NCBI RefSeq assembly: GCF_050749885.1
Contig: NZ_JBOIUB010000001.1
Location: forward strand, 1,054,001 to 1,118,000
Direction of reading: 5' to 3'
DNA from: Zooshikella sp050749885
GTDB lineage: Bacteria; Pseudomonadota; Gammaproteobacteria; Pseudomonadales; Zooshikellaceae
DNA length: 64,000 nucleotides
Part shown: in pieces, positions 55,301-63,901 of the stretch
Numbering within the stretch: position 1 is the stretch's first letter
Layout: every line of letters starts with the position of its first letter
Translations under genes and position numbers: made by a program
The notes under the pieces: model-generated
What the model saw: the letters and a program-made list of their open reading frames with translations, nothing else
Told to the model about the DNA's origin: nothing
Databases searched by the model: none

Positions 55301-55692
55301 ACCCAGTCTTGCAGAAGAGAACCATGTTCTTGTTGTTCTAAATAAGGGATAAGCTCGCGCTTTAATTGAGGTTTATAGTCAAAGGGGTAATGTTCGGCGT
55401 AGTCATCAACAAAAAAATCAAATGGATTAATGCTGGTAAGTGTTACCAAAAGATCGACTTCAATAGCTAAGTGTGTTGCTTGCTCAGGGAAAACAACACG
55501 GGCCAAATAGTTGCCAAAGGGGTCCTGTTGCCAGTTGATAAAATGTTGATTGGGAGAAATGGTGAGTGAATAGGCATCAATCGTTGTACGACAATGAGGT
55601 GCAGGCCTGAGTCGAAACGTATGAGGTGACAATGAAACAGGTCGATCGTACTGATAGGTCGTTCGATGGTTAAGCGCAACTTGGATGGCCAT
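52333..55692 (-). CDS. Transglutaminase-DUF2126 fusion protein
   Basis: 1119 residues. The N-terminal 280 residues are a transglutaminase with the triad Cys180 (SGSCRDSAWLLVQLVRHLGL), His229 (DLHAWAEVYVPG) and Asp245 (GWIGLDPTSG). The remainder is DUF2126, with landmarks LTMGGEPTFVGIDN, GKWYPGEPLPRWELGCYWRKDG, GTGGGNHVTLGGYTPTDSPLLRRPD and LLEFRAFEMPPHARMSLVQMLLLR. DUF2126 has been proposed to be related to glutamine-synthetase-type amidoligases, which is family knowledge. It is the promoter-proximal gene of the operon. The gap to the divergent kelch gene (55693-55842) probably holds the promoter. Confidence 0.93.
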   Translation of the reverse strand: MAIQVALNHRTTYQYDRPVSLSPHTFRLRPAPHCRTTIDAYSLTISPNQHFINWQQDPFGNYLARVVFPEQATHLAIEVDLLVTLTSINPFDFFVDDYAEHYPFDYKPQLKRELIPYLEQQEHGSLLQDWVYEWRQKDLHIVDFLVELNRALQQTITYTIRTEPGVQSCETTLTKKSGSCRDSAWLLVQLVRHLGLAARFVSGYLVQLTPDIKSLDGPSGPDADFTDLHAWAEVYVPGAGWIGLDPTSGLFAGEGHIPLACTPDFKSAAPVCGATSKSEVTFSFANSITRIKEEPRVTKPYTDEQWQAIDQLGEAVDKQLTALDVRLTMGGEPTFVGIDNPDSLQWNTHADGPEKRERAEQLLDKLTTVFAKGGLKHYSQGKWYPGEPLPRWELGCYWRKDGQPLWQNPNLFANPLHKHQAAIKDAERFMLLMADQLQLPTNAILPAYEDIYYSLWQEENLPLDTPEPIVELDNDDPRQPILAQLKQHKGLPCGYVLPLNWDFIQQRWKTAFWKFRRDKLFLIPGDSPIGLRLPLDRIHWSTSLKEPDSLPRDLFEHVPPLPDRVDGFTPRANHITHCPAFDLQPQTLSDIPNNGLPLTTAFVIELRNETLHVFMPPLSHLEHYLALLQILEQTACQLQTPIIIEGYPPPVDQRIESFKVTPDPGVIEVNIHPASRWTELKTITHSLYQAAHECRLGTEKYMLDGRQCGTGGGNHVTLGGYTPTDSPLLRRPDVLQSLITYWQHHPGLSYLFSGLFVGPTSQAPRIDEARHEALYELEIAFQQIPKGETPHPWLIDRLLRHLLVDITGNTHRAEFCIDKLYPPENAQRRLGLLEFRAFEMPPHARMSLVQMLLLRTLVARFWQRPYHYPLVRWGTALHDRYMLPYFIWNDIADVTADIQQAGYGFQLNWLAPFLYFRFPVFGEIQLGDIHLTLQSAIEPWHVLGEEVVQQGTARFVDSSVERLQVKVTGLTPNRHVISCNGIQVPLHATGTPGEFVGGVRFRAWQPPSALHPTIGVHSPLVFDVIDSWSCRAIGGCTYHVAHPGGRHFEAFPVNSYAAEGRRLARFWSHGHSPGIQDPHASSVPGHWHFVAEGSGPGPINLPKVQIANEYPYTLDLRQQ

Positions 55693-55842
55693 TACTATGA
55701 ATCCCTAGCCAAAATTTATTCCCTAGCGATATTCCTTTCGCGAATCTCTCTTCCGATTCGTAGATTACGTTCTAAATTATCAAGTGTAGACATTAATAAG
55801 GAATATAAAAAAATGTTTTCGTTTGTTATTTAAAAAAGTGTA

Positions 55843-57015
55843 ATGAATTTGGCGTTAGATATAACTATTACGCTCTTTCAGTTTAGGTATTACGGAATGA
55901 TAGAGGGAGCACTTTTGGTATTTCAATGCTTGTTAATGGTCGGGCTATTAGGCTTTGTGGCTGGAGATTTAATAGCTAAAGCGTTGCCTGATATTGAGCC
56001 GGGAGAATGGTATGCCGTACCCCATTCTCAACTCGGGAGTGTACAGAAAAAAATTAAAGCACCTGGCTCATGGACGGGGTTTTCAGCCATAACAGGGGCT
56101 TGGTCGGGTGGTGCCTTTGATACAAAGCAACAGCGGTTAATTATTTGGGGGGGTGGTCATCGAGATTATTCAGGTAATGAATTATATAGCTTTTCCCTAC
56201 ATTCATTATCTTGGCAGCAATTAACAAACGCAGCGAGTAATGTTGATGAAAAAGGAAAACTTTCAGTCACGGGGTATTATCCCGATGGTAGCCCCAGAGC
56301 ACGACACACATATAATACCTTACAGTATTTGACTGAGCAGAACTTATTTTGTGCTTTTGGCGCTGCAGCCATGTTTCCTTTGTCGCAACATATGCTGCCA
56401 AATACCGATTGCTATGATTTAACAGATGACCGTTGGTTGCGATTACCCCCAGTGATGGCTGGTGGATATGGTATCAGCTCAACAAGCGCGTATGATCCAG
56501 CGACAGGTTATATCTATAGTCTTGGTAGTGGTGGAGGTTCCGCATTAGTAAGGTATGATCCAATCGTGCGGAAATGGACAGAGGTGACCGCTGAATTGCC
56601 TGGCTGGGTGAGTTATGACTATACGGCTGTAATTTCATTGAATCCCCATTGGTATGTATTGGTAGGTAATAAAGAAACACGTTTTATTGATTTACAAAAT
56701 CCTGACAAGGGATTACAGCATTTGACAACACAGGGTGATACGGAAATAGAACAGTTTGCGAATGTTGGGCTTACGGTTCATCAACCCAGTGGTCTGCTAG
56801 TGGCTTGGCATGATGGTGCTGCTGTTTATACATTAAATTTGAAAACAATGTCTTGGAAAAAGCGTCTTTCTAAAATGTCAGGGAAGAAAACTGTAGCACC
56901 GAAAGCACTACAAAATGGTACATTTGGACGTTTTCGTTACAGTGAAAAATACAATGTTTTTATTGTAGTCAATAGTATAAAAGATCCTGTTTATTTGTAT
57001 CGTTTAGCTGAGTAA
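55843..57015 (+). CDS. Kelch/galactose-oxidase-like beta-propeller protein, membrane-anchored or exported
   Basis: 390 residues. A long hydrophobic N-terminal segment (EGALLVFQCLLMVGLLGFVAG) serves as signal or anchor, followed by ITGAWSGGAFDTKQQRLIIWGGGHRDYSGNELYSFSLHSLSWQQLT, a kelch-type blade, and further blades (CYDLTDDRWLRLPP; SALVRYDPIVRKWTEV; YTLNLKTMSWKKRL). The GGGHRDYSGNE motif is found in bacterial propeller proteins of unknown function. The start could also be the ATG at 55897. It is divergent from the transglutaminase operon and sits 44 bases before the ABC exporter genes, so it may be part of that transcript. Confidence 0.8.
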   Translation: MNLALDITITLFQFRYYGMIEGALLVFQCLLMVGLLGFVAGDLIAKALPDIEPGEWYAVPHSQLGSVQKKIKAPGSWTGFSAITGAWSGGAFDTKQQRLIIWGGGHRDYSGNELYSFSLHSLSWQQLTNAASNVDEKGKLSVTGYYPDGSPRARHTYNTLQYLTEQNLFCAFGAAAMFPLSQHMLPNTDCYDLTDDRWLRLPPVMAGGYGISSTSAYDPATGYIYSLGSGGGSALVRYDPIVRKWTEVTAELPGWVSYDYTAVISLNPHWYVLVGNKETRFIDLQNPDKGLQHLTTQGDTEIEQFANVGLTVHQPSGLLVAWHDGAAVYTLNLKTMSWKKRLSKMSGKKTVAPKALQNGTFGRFRYSEKYNVFIVVNSIKDPVYLYRLAE

Positions 57016-57059
57016 ACTCATCGTCAAATGCCTATAAAAAATAGAATAGAGGGGGCATA

Positions 57060-58766
57060 ATGCAGACTACTTCTCTGCAAAATATGATGCAAAACTATTT
57101 GCCCGAACTGAAAACTGGCGTATTGCACGGACATATTATTTTTTCAACATTTTTAATAGGTTTTATTACTCTGCTGCTATCGCTGGTTTTGATGTACGCT
57201 ATCGATACGTTCGCTGTTGTAAATGAACAGCAAAACATGCACTTAAAAAATGGTGAGCTTAGTGCTAGTGCTGTAGCAATGGCAGCGATAATTTTGATTG
57301 TCATGTTAATTACTGTTCGGTTATTACAAGGCTTTCTTATTAGTCGTTATATGGCAAAGTTAGATTATGCATTAAGTCGTTTGCAGTACTTAACGTTATT
57401 ACAAGGTAAATTAACCCATCTAGAACAGCTAGGTTATACCCGTTTATTGAATAGCTTTCAGGCTGTTAAAATATTGCATACGTTTTATCCTGGGCAGTTT
57501 TGGTGTATTACCGTAGGCGTTAGCTGGATATTAATCTATTTTTTACTGATAGGTTGGTTAGGTTGGTCTTTAGTCTTTATTCCGCTTGTCGCTTTAGGCA
57601 TTTCACTGCTGCTATTGATTGAGTTTGTTATTAAGGTTACTCGAGCAATGCCTTCATTACAGTCAGCTTCACAGGATTTTTATGATCACTTGATCAATTT
57701 ATTGCATGGGTGGTATACCGCAAAGGCTTTGTATTTGTCGACTTTGCTGAAGCGTCGTTATGAAGCATGTTATGCAGAGAAAGTAGAGCAGCAAACGGTG
57801 GTTAACCATGCTTTTGCGAAGTTGCAGAATAGTGTGTCTTTGATTATAAAGCTCGTCATTGTTGCTTGCTCAGCTTATGGTGGAGTCCTGCTTTTTAAAC
57901 AGCAAATAAGCTTAGGTGCGCTCATTGCTTGTATAAGTTTGTCTCTTTGTAGCCTTTATAGCATTTCATCAATAGCACTCTTTTGTGAGCGTCGACAAAG
58001 AATAAAGCATGAGTTGTCCAATATTAAATCATTACTTGATGTGCCTACTATTAAATCTTCTGTAAAACAAACTGCATTACAAATTATTCAAGGCCGCATA
58101 GACTGTAATAGTGTTAGTTTTCGATATAGTGACGAAAATGCTTGGGTTTTATATCAGGTTTCATTGCATATTAGTCCTGGTGAACTGGTGGTGCTCTCAA
58201 GTGAAAATGGTAGTGGAAAATCCACCTTGCTGGGGATTTTAAGGGGTGTTATCCAGCCAGATCAAGGCGAAGTGTTGTTAGATGGAAAACCACTTGCTAG
58301 TTTTAATGATGAAGCTTTAACCCAACAGGTTGTATATTTGCCTCAAAAAGCCGCATTATTTAGTGGCACTATTATGGAAAACTTAACTTTGTTTTGTACG
58401 GCTAAGGAAGTATTAGCGATTGAAGCTGCGAAAACACTTAATATTGCTGATGCCATTGCTCAATTACCTGATGGCTTTTACACACTGGTTGATGCTGAAC
58501 AGCACCCGTTGCCGCAAGGGTTAGTACAACGAATTGCTTTTGCCAGAGCGATTGTATGTCAACCAAAAGTATTACTCGTGGATGATGCAAATAGTGCTGT
58601 CGATTTAAAAGGGGACCAAGCCATTATACGGCTATTAAAACAGCTAAAAGGTATTACAACAATGGTGGTTGCTTCTCACCGCTCTTCTATCATTCGTATA
58701 GCCGATCAGGTATTTGAATTAAATAAAGGTCATTTAGTTCGAGAAACATTGCTTCTTCAACATTAA
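57060..58766 (+). CDS. ABC exporter half-transporter A (no peptidase domain, degenerate signature)
   Basis: 568 residues: membrane domain to about residue 310 (several segments such as FSTFLIGFITLLLSLVLMYAI and AMAAIILIVMLITVRLLQGFLI), then the ATPase. Walker A is NGSGKST (about 383-389), the Q-loop YLPQKAALFSGTIMENL is normal. The signature that should read LSGGQ is LPQGLVQR, and Walker B is VLLVDDANSAVD, with Asp where the catalytic Glu is expected. The H-loop histidine is kept (VASHRSS). The partner at 58827 has the opposite defect. Together they look like a heterodimeric type 1 secretion-type exporter. Confidence 0.85.
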   Translation: MQTTSLQNMMQNYLPELKTGVLHGHIIFSTFLIGFITLLLSLVLMYAIDTFAVVNEQQNMHLKNGELSASAVAMAAIILIVMLITVRLLQGFLISRYMAKLDYALSRLQYLTLLQGKLTHLEQLGYTRLLNSFQAVKILHTFYPGQFWCITVGVSWILIYFLLIGWLGWSLVFIPLVALGISLLLLIEFVIKVTRAMPSLQSASQDFYDHLINLLHGWYTAKALYLSTLLKRRYEACYAEKVEQQTVVNHAFAKLQNSVSLIIKLVIVACSAYGGVLLFKQQISLGALIACISLSLCSLYSISSIALFCERRQRIKHELSNIKSLLDVPTIKSSVKQTALQIIQGRIDCNSVSFRYSDENAWVLYQVSLHISPGELVVLSSENGSGKSTLLGILRGVIQPDQGEVLLDGKPLASFNDEALTQQVVYLPQKAALFSGTIMENLTLFCTAKEVLAIEAAKTLNIADAIAQLPDGFYTLVDAEQHPLPQGLVQRIAFARAIVCQPKVLLVDDANSAVDLKGDQAIIRLLKQLKGITTMVVASHRSSIIRIADQVFELNKGHLVRETLLLQH

Positions 58767-58826
58767 ATTTATTGAGTACAGGAAGCTTAGTTCTCAATTA
58801 CGGGAGTTATATATTAAGGATTGATA

Positions 58827-61013
58827 ATGTATCTGGGCTCAGATTACAGACAGGCTGATCAGCAAAATAGCTTTAATTATGAGCAAGTTTTAGTCGAGCG
58901 GCTAGCAACTTTTCGTCACTCAACACTACAGGAAAGGTATAAGCATTCAGACTTGGTTGCAGTTTTGCCTATTTTGGTATTAGCGCAACATTGGCCACTG
59001 CATGCATTAGAGTTTCTTACAGCGTTACCAGAAAAAAAACAGCCAAATTTAACAGATATTAGAAATACATTGGCGCGTTTGGGGATTTCATCAACATTAT
59101 GTAAAGCATCAAAAAAAAATTGGCAGGATATCTCATTTCCTGTCATGCACATTCCAAAACAGGCCCCTGCACACATTGTTTTTGATGTTGGTAAAGAGGA
59201 GGCATGGATTTACTCACCAGAGAGTCTACAGGTTGAAAAAGTTGCTGATAAAAATAAGTTGAGAGTATTCAACGAAGGGTGGTTGTTGACGATTCCGCGC
59301 TATAGTAATGACCTTCTTGAAGAAGGGGCACAAGCATCCTTAAATAAACCTTGGCAGCGAGTATACCCCCTATTGATGATATGCTGCTTTTTAAGCTTGG
59401 TCATTGCAAGTTTAATGTTGGTGTTACCGCTTTATGTCATGCAAGTCGTTGATCAGGTATGGGGTAATCAGCGCTTTGACTTATTAATTCCGATAACTGC
59501 AGGTGTCACGGGGATCGTGATATTGGAGTGGGGAATAAGACAGATACGCAGTGTGTGTTTACGCTTTGCAGGAAAGCGAGTGGATTACTTATCCATGCGT
59601 TTGTTATTACAAAAGTTTTGGTCAGGTTCTGCAGATAGTTTGTCTATGTCCAGACGACGTTTTTTATTGCACTTTGGGCGACGGTTCAATGTGGTAAGCT
59701 CGTTATTGAGCGCGGTAAATACGGGGGCAGCCTTTGACTTAATTTTTGCTGTTCTCTTTATTGCCGCTATTTTTATATTGGCGGGTGATGTCGGATGGAT
59801 TGCTTTGTTTGGCTTCTTAGCTGGGACCTTATGGTTTTTATACCAACTGGTGCGACCAGTACATTCTGAAAAAAATGTGTCCGATAATCATCATAAAGAA
59901 AATGTGGTTTCTCAATTTCGGGCAATGCGTTTTGCCGCACCTGTTGAAGTTTGGTTCGGTCGATTCCAAAAAGCGCAAGTTCGAATTTCTCGTTATTTAA
60001 CTAAAACACTATTTAAGCGATATATTTATGAAAATGTCATTGATGGGATTGTGTGGGCTACTGTAATTGTCACTATAAGTTATACGATATTGTTAGCTTT
60101 AAATGATGTTCTTTCTTTAGGTGTTGTTTTGGCTGTAGCTTTGCTTCTTTGGCAACTTTTTACACCGTTTATACAATTGAAAAAAACGCTATCAGAGTGG
60201 GAAAATGCTAAGTTATCAATAAAGTCTGTTACTCAGCTTTGGCAAGACTCAGTAAACCCGGCCCTAATGACTCGTCATGCGCCGAGTCAGGTAAAAGGTG
60301 AAGTCTCATTTGAAGATGTCAGCTTTTTATATCCTCAGTCAAATTATGGCGTTCAGCAGCTTCAGTTTAGTGTTAATGCGGGTGAAATAGTCATTGTTAC
60401 AGGCGGTAATGGGGCGGGAAAAACAACACTTTTAATGTTGTTGGCAGGGTTACAACAAGCTCAGAAGGGAATTATTCGCATTGATCGACAAAATATAAAT
60501 CAACTATCTGCTGGTGTTATGCAGTATCTTTGCGCTTATGTGCCACAGAAGCCAGCGCTGTTTCAAGGAACGCTTGCTGATAATTTGAGGATGGCCAACC
60601 CGCTTGCCACAGAAGAAGCGTTATGGTCCGTCATCGAACTGTGTCACCTTGATGATATTGTTCGACAATTGCCTAAGGGATTACAGACTATCTATGATGT
60701 GAACCAGCCATTGGCGCTTCCCGTTAATGTACAGCAATTACTCTGTATTGCTCGGGCATTATTAAAACCTGCGCCAGTTCTGTTAATGGATGAACCCTTT
60801 GTTGGGCTGGGTTACCAGGCTGAATTGCAATTATTAGAAACAATACAGCAGTTGTGTAGGCAAAAGACAATATTTTTGGTTACGCAGCGACCCAGTCATT
60901 TTAAAGTTGCGGATAAGGTTTTGCTGTTGGAAGAGGGTAAGCAACGCTATTTTGGTCATCCTGACCAGCTCCTTAAAAAGAAAAAAACGTCAAACCAAAA
61001 AGTAACTGCCTAA
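58827..61013 (+). CDS. ABC exporter half-transporter B (C39-like N-terminal domain, T1SS type)
   Basis: 728 residues from ATG 58827 (AAGGA 58816-58820, 6 bases before it; a TTG at 58821 is in frame). Residues 20-150 resemble the inactive peptidase-like domain of RTX exporters (ITDIRNTLARLGI-like segment) without a catalytic cysteine in the usual place. Six membrane segments follow (LLMICCFLSLVIASLMLVLPLYVMQVVDQVW and so on). The ATPase has Walker A GGNGAGKTT (about 527-535), a Q-loop YVPQKPALFQGTLADNL, a degenerate signature LPVNVQQ, Walker B VLLMDEPFVGL with its Glu, and VTQRPSH where the H-loop histidine is replaced by Gln. Half of a heterodimer with the previous gene. Confidence 0.86.
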   Translation: MYLGSDYRQADQQNSFNYEQVLVERLATFRHSTLQERYKHSDLVAVLPILVLAQHWPLHALEFLTALPEKKQPNLTDIRNTLARLGISSTLCKASKKNWQDISFPVMHIPKQAPAHIVFDVGKEEAWIYSPESLQVEKVADKNKLRVFNEGWLLTIPRYSNDLLEEGAQASLNKPWQRVYPLLMICCFLSLVIASLMLVLPLYVMQVVDQVWGNQRFDLLIPITAGVTGIVILEWGIRQIRSVCLRFAGKRVDYLSMRLLLQKFWSGSADSLSMSRRRFLLHFGRRFNVVSSLLSAVNTGAAFDLIFAVLFIAAIFILAGDVGWIALFGFLAGTLWFLYQLVRPVHSEKNVSDNHHKENVVSQFRAMRFAAPVEVWFGRFQKAQVRISRYLTKTLFKRYIYENVIDGIVWATVIVTISYTILLALNDVLSLGVVLAVALLLWQLFTPFIQLKKTLSEWENAKLSIKSVTQLWQDSVNPALMTRHAPSQVKGEVSFEDVSFLYPQSNYGVQQLQFSVNAGEIVIVTGGNGAGKTTLLMLLAGLQQAQKGIIRIDRQNINQLSAGVMQYLCAYVPQKPALFQGTLADNLRMANPLATEEALWSVIELCHLDDIVRQLPKGLQTIYDVNQPLALPVNVQQLLCIARALLKPAPVLLMDEPFVGLGYQAELQLLETIQQLCRQKTIFLVTQRPSHFKVADKVLLLEEGKQRYFGHPDQLLKKKKTSNQKVTA

Positions 61014-61114
61014 GCGTTGGGAATATTTTATGGGAGGCTGTGGTTAGTCCAATGGGGTGGTGCTTAATCTACCAGCTCAGAACTCCATAACATGATATGG
61101 GAAGAGTAAAAGCA

Positions 61115-62461
61115 ATGGAAAAGGGTGTTTCTACAACATTAGCCCAAGTGATTGATCAGCATTCTCGACATCAGTCTCATTGGCTTGCTGATCCGTTACT
61201 TAAAGAAGAAGGTGGGAATGCTTGGATATACCTGAGTTTATGGGGAATATTTTGGGTATTGCTCATTGTTATTGTAGGGGGAAGTGTTTGGTCAGTTGAG
61301 CAGCGAGTAGTTGCAACTGGTCGTGTCGTCACCCAGGGGGATATAAGAACTATTCAACTTTTTGAAGGAGGCAATATTGCCAGCGTACTCGTCTCGCCAG
61401 GACAGCTGGTTGAGTCTGGGCAAGCGCTCCTGGTAATGGATACAGCTAGGGACCAGCTTGAACATAAAAAGTTAAAAGCACACTACGATCATTTATTACA
61501 GCAGGAAACGGTTTATCGGACCCTGTTAACAGGGCAAGTGATAGGTACTTTTGATCGTGGTAGGGACCAAGTTGCTTTGGATAAGGAAGTGAGAGCTTAT
61601 TACGATCAGGAAACAGCACGATATTTGACAAAACTTGCGCCAATAAAGCAACAAGTTACAGTATTAAGCACACGTCTGAAAGATGAGCAAGGTAGATTAT
61701 ATTCATTACAAAAAAAGAAACTTAAGTTTCAGGATGCTATTGAGGCTAAGCAAGTGCTATTACAAAAGGGGTTTATAACACGTCAACAACTTAATACTGC
61801 TCAACAGAAATTGTCTGAGGTGACAGCATCATTAGCGCAAGTTGAAGCATCAATTTTTGCAGGTAAACAGACATTAGATGACCTTCAGCAGCAATTTCAA
61901 CATGCCAAGGAAGAGGCTAAAACGCAATGGACAAAACAGCTTACTCAGGTTGTTACCCAGCAAACTAGGGTGTTGAATCAGATTGATCAGGCAGATGAAC
62001 GTATTCGTCAGATGACCGTTAAGTCTCCTATTCGAGGAGTAGTACAAACTATAAGTAGCACAGAAAATAGCCATGTAGCTGCTGGTGGCATTGTTGCAGA
62101 AGTTATTCCTCTTAATCAATCCTTGGTGGTTGAGGTTAAGGTAGATAAGAGAATTATTAAAACGCTTCAGGTTGGCCAAGAAGTATTTGTTGCTATAGCT
62201 ACATTTAATTTTGACAATTCCGAAGCAATTTCAGGAAAAATAAAATCATTACCTAATACATCCTTTGTTAATGAAGAAGGTTCACCATATCAAAAAGTGA
62301 TTATTGGATTGGCGACAGATTCTGTAGGTGGTCAAGCTTCGAGTAATGAAATTTTGCCAGGAATGACTGTTCAGGCAAGTATAAGTATTGGCTATCAGCC
62401 GATCCTGAACTATTTATTTAAACCTTTATGGCAACAAAGAAAGCAACATGCAGGTGTGTAA
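61115..62461 (+). CDS. HlyD family periplasmic adaptor of a type 1 secretion system
   Basis: 448 residues from ATG 61115 (GGAAGAG 8 bases before; the ATG at 61097 has no ribosome site). One N-terminal membrane segment (WIYLSLWGIFWVLLIVIVGGSVW), then the beta-barrel/lipoyl half RVVATGRVVTQGDIRTIQLFEGGNIASVLVSPGQLVESGQALLVMD, a long coiled-coil hairpin (about residues 100-280) and the second lipoyl half MTVKSPIRGVVQTISSTENSHVAAGGIVAEVIP. It should link the ABC pair to a TolC-like channel, which is not encoded here. Confidence 0.92.
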   Translation: MEKGVSTTLAQVIDQHSRHQSHWLADPLLKEEGGNAWIYLSLWGIFWVLLIVIVGGSVWSVEQRVVATGRVVTQGDIRTIQLFEGGNIASVLVSPGQLVESGQALLVMDTARDQLEHKKLKAHYDHLLQQETVYRTLLTGQVIGTFDRGRDQVALDKEVRAYYDQETARYLTKLAPIKQQVTVLSTRLKDEQGRLYSLQKKKLKFQDAIEAKQVLLQKGFITRQQLNTAQQKLSEVTASLAQVEASIFAGKQTLDDLQQQFQHAKEEAKTQWTKQLTQVVTQQTRVLNQIDQADERIRQMTVKSPIRGVVQTISSTENSHVAAGGIVAEVIPLNQSLVVEVKVDKRIIKTLQVGQEVFVAIATFNFDNSEAISGKIKSLPNTSFVNEEGSPYQKVIIGLATDSVGGQASSNEILPGMTVQASISIGYQPILNYLFKPLWQQRKQHAGV

Positions 62462-62681
62462 GTAACCCAAGCTTTTGAGTCATTAGGTTTGTAACTAATC
62501 GGTTATATTATGTGACTTTGGTTAATATGATTGCTTAGTTTGCACTTATTTTGTGAACATTAGGGCCTTATACAAAAGGTAGTTGTTATTTTTTTATACT
62601 GTTCACAGAAGAAAAAGAGGTATTTTTCTACAAGTCTGTGTTAGACTTACCGAGGTGGAAGCAAGCAGGATGAATAGGAAG

Positions 62682-62696
62682 GGTGAGTCACTCACC
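62682..62696 (+). repeat. Short inverted repeat downstream of the HlyD gene
   Basis: GGTGAGT-C-ACTCACC, 7 base pairs around one central base, extended slightly by flanking AGG/CCT, followed by TTGTTTA. A weak terminator candidate for the exporter operon. Confidence 0.4.
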
Positions 62697-63240
62697 TTGT
62701 TTAGAACAAAAAGACTGTTGAACTACTACAGTGTTTGCTAAACACGATGTAAACAGCAGTTGGAGTGATGACGGCCATAATTCGTTCTGGACGTTAATAT
62801 CGTTTGTAGTGGTATTATCGTTTGGTTATTCCGAATTGTTAGCGTAGAACAAACGGTAATAGACTTTGATGGTATGTAGAACAGCGCTGTAGTGGCATGT
62901 AAAGTACCCTCATAGCAAGAGCATCAACAAATACATTTTAGTAACTAATGACGAAAGTGTACTGCGTGATGGTTATCCGGTTTTGTTCGTGGATGCTGAG
63001 TTATGAAGATCTGATCATCAGTTCTTGATAACCTGCGGAGTTGGCTATAAGCTAATTATCAGCCGGATATGTAACACACCTTGTGTTGTTTCTTTCCGCT
63101 AAGATTGATTGCAGTTTTGTACTCAGTGCATTACTGTACCATGTCTACGAAGCTGGTTGTTAGTGAATCGGATAACCTTTTATCCATGCTAGCTCGCCAC
63201 TTTGGATTAATGTCGGCGTTAAGTCGGTGTAAGTGAAAAC

Positions 63241-63257
63241 ACCAACTATTAGTTGGT
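63241..63257 (+). promoter_or_regulatory. Palindrome before the cold-shock gene
   Basis: ACCAACTA-T-TAGTTGGT, a perfect 8-base inverted repeat about one base, 22 bases upstream of the csp start codon. In mRNA it forms a small hairpin next to the ribosome site (GAGG, 63271-63274). It could be a temperature-sensitive structure or a protein-binding site. Confidence 0.5.
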
Positions 63258-63279
63258 ATCGTGTGAAAATGAGGGTTTT

Positions 63280-63495
63280 ATGGCTGGTCAATTAGTTACT
63301 GGCGTGGTTAAGTGGTTCAATGATGAGAAAGGCTTCGGCTTCATTGAGCGTGAGGGTGGTTCTGATGTATTCGTACATTTCCGTGCGATCAACGGTACTG
63401 GAAGACGTACTTTGAGAGAAGGACAAAAAGTGACTTTTGAGGTAACTCAAGGTCAAAAAGGTCCTCAAGCGGAAAATGTTACGCCAGTAGCCTAA
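63280..63495 (+). CDS. Cold-shock domain protein (CspA family)
   Basis: 71 residues from ATG 63280 (GAGG 5 bases before it). One OB fold with the RNA-binding motifs KGFGFIE and DVFVHF; starts MAGQLVTGVVKWFNDEKGFG. Acts as a single-strand RNA/DNA chaperone. Family members are typically cold-induced through a structured leader; the long gene-free leader here is consistent with this. An upstream in-frame start at 63253 would add nine residues that do not match the family. Confidence 0.95.
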   Translation: MAGQLVTGVVKWFNDEKGFGFIEREGGSDVFVHFRAINGTGRRTLREGQKVTFEVTQGQKGPQAENVTPVA

Positions 63496-63901
63496 TCATT
63501 CCTACCTGGTGCTGTAAGAGGTTTATAGCAATATAGTTTCTTGCAGTACCGGGTGAATCAATTCCTTATCTAATAGTATATCGTCTTGTTCTCTGTAACA
63601 AAGATGTCCCTTCTTATATTATTTCAGTGATGTTTATTAAACTTAACTACTTTTAAATAGCTTAGAATATACAGTCTTTTGCTATTTTCACCTTTTGCAT
63701 TGAGTCAGGCTTGGTAAGCAATAAACCGAATTTCTGTGATTTAATATAACAATATTGGTGTGTGTAAATTGTTGCATTATATACGCTTCACATTAGGTAT
63801 AGTACTATCTGAATTCTGTTGAATATCTTTATTATAAGAATAAAAATATTGCGTAAGTTTTAGGTTTTCTATTTATAGGACACCTCATTATTTATAGATG
63901 A

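Larger units (their letters stand above)
62462..63279. other. Gene-free stretch with long leader of the cold-shock gene
   Basis: About 800 bases with no convincing protein or RNA gene. Two inverted repeats are visible: GGTGAGT / ACTCACC (62682-62696), a possible end to the exporter transcript, and the palindrome at 63241-63257. Part of this stretch is probably the long 5' leader of the cold-shock mRNA, as is common for csp genes, but no promoter was identified. Confidence 0.5.
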
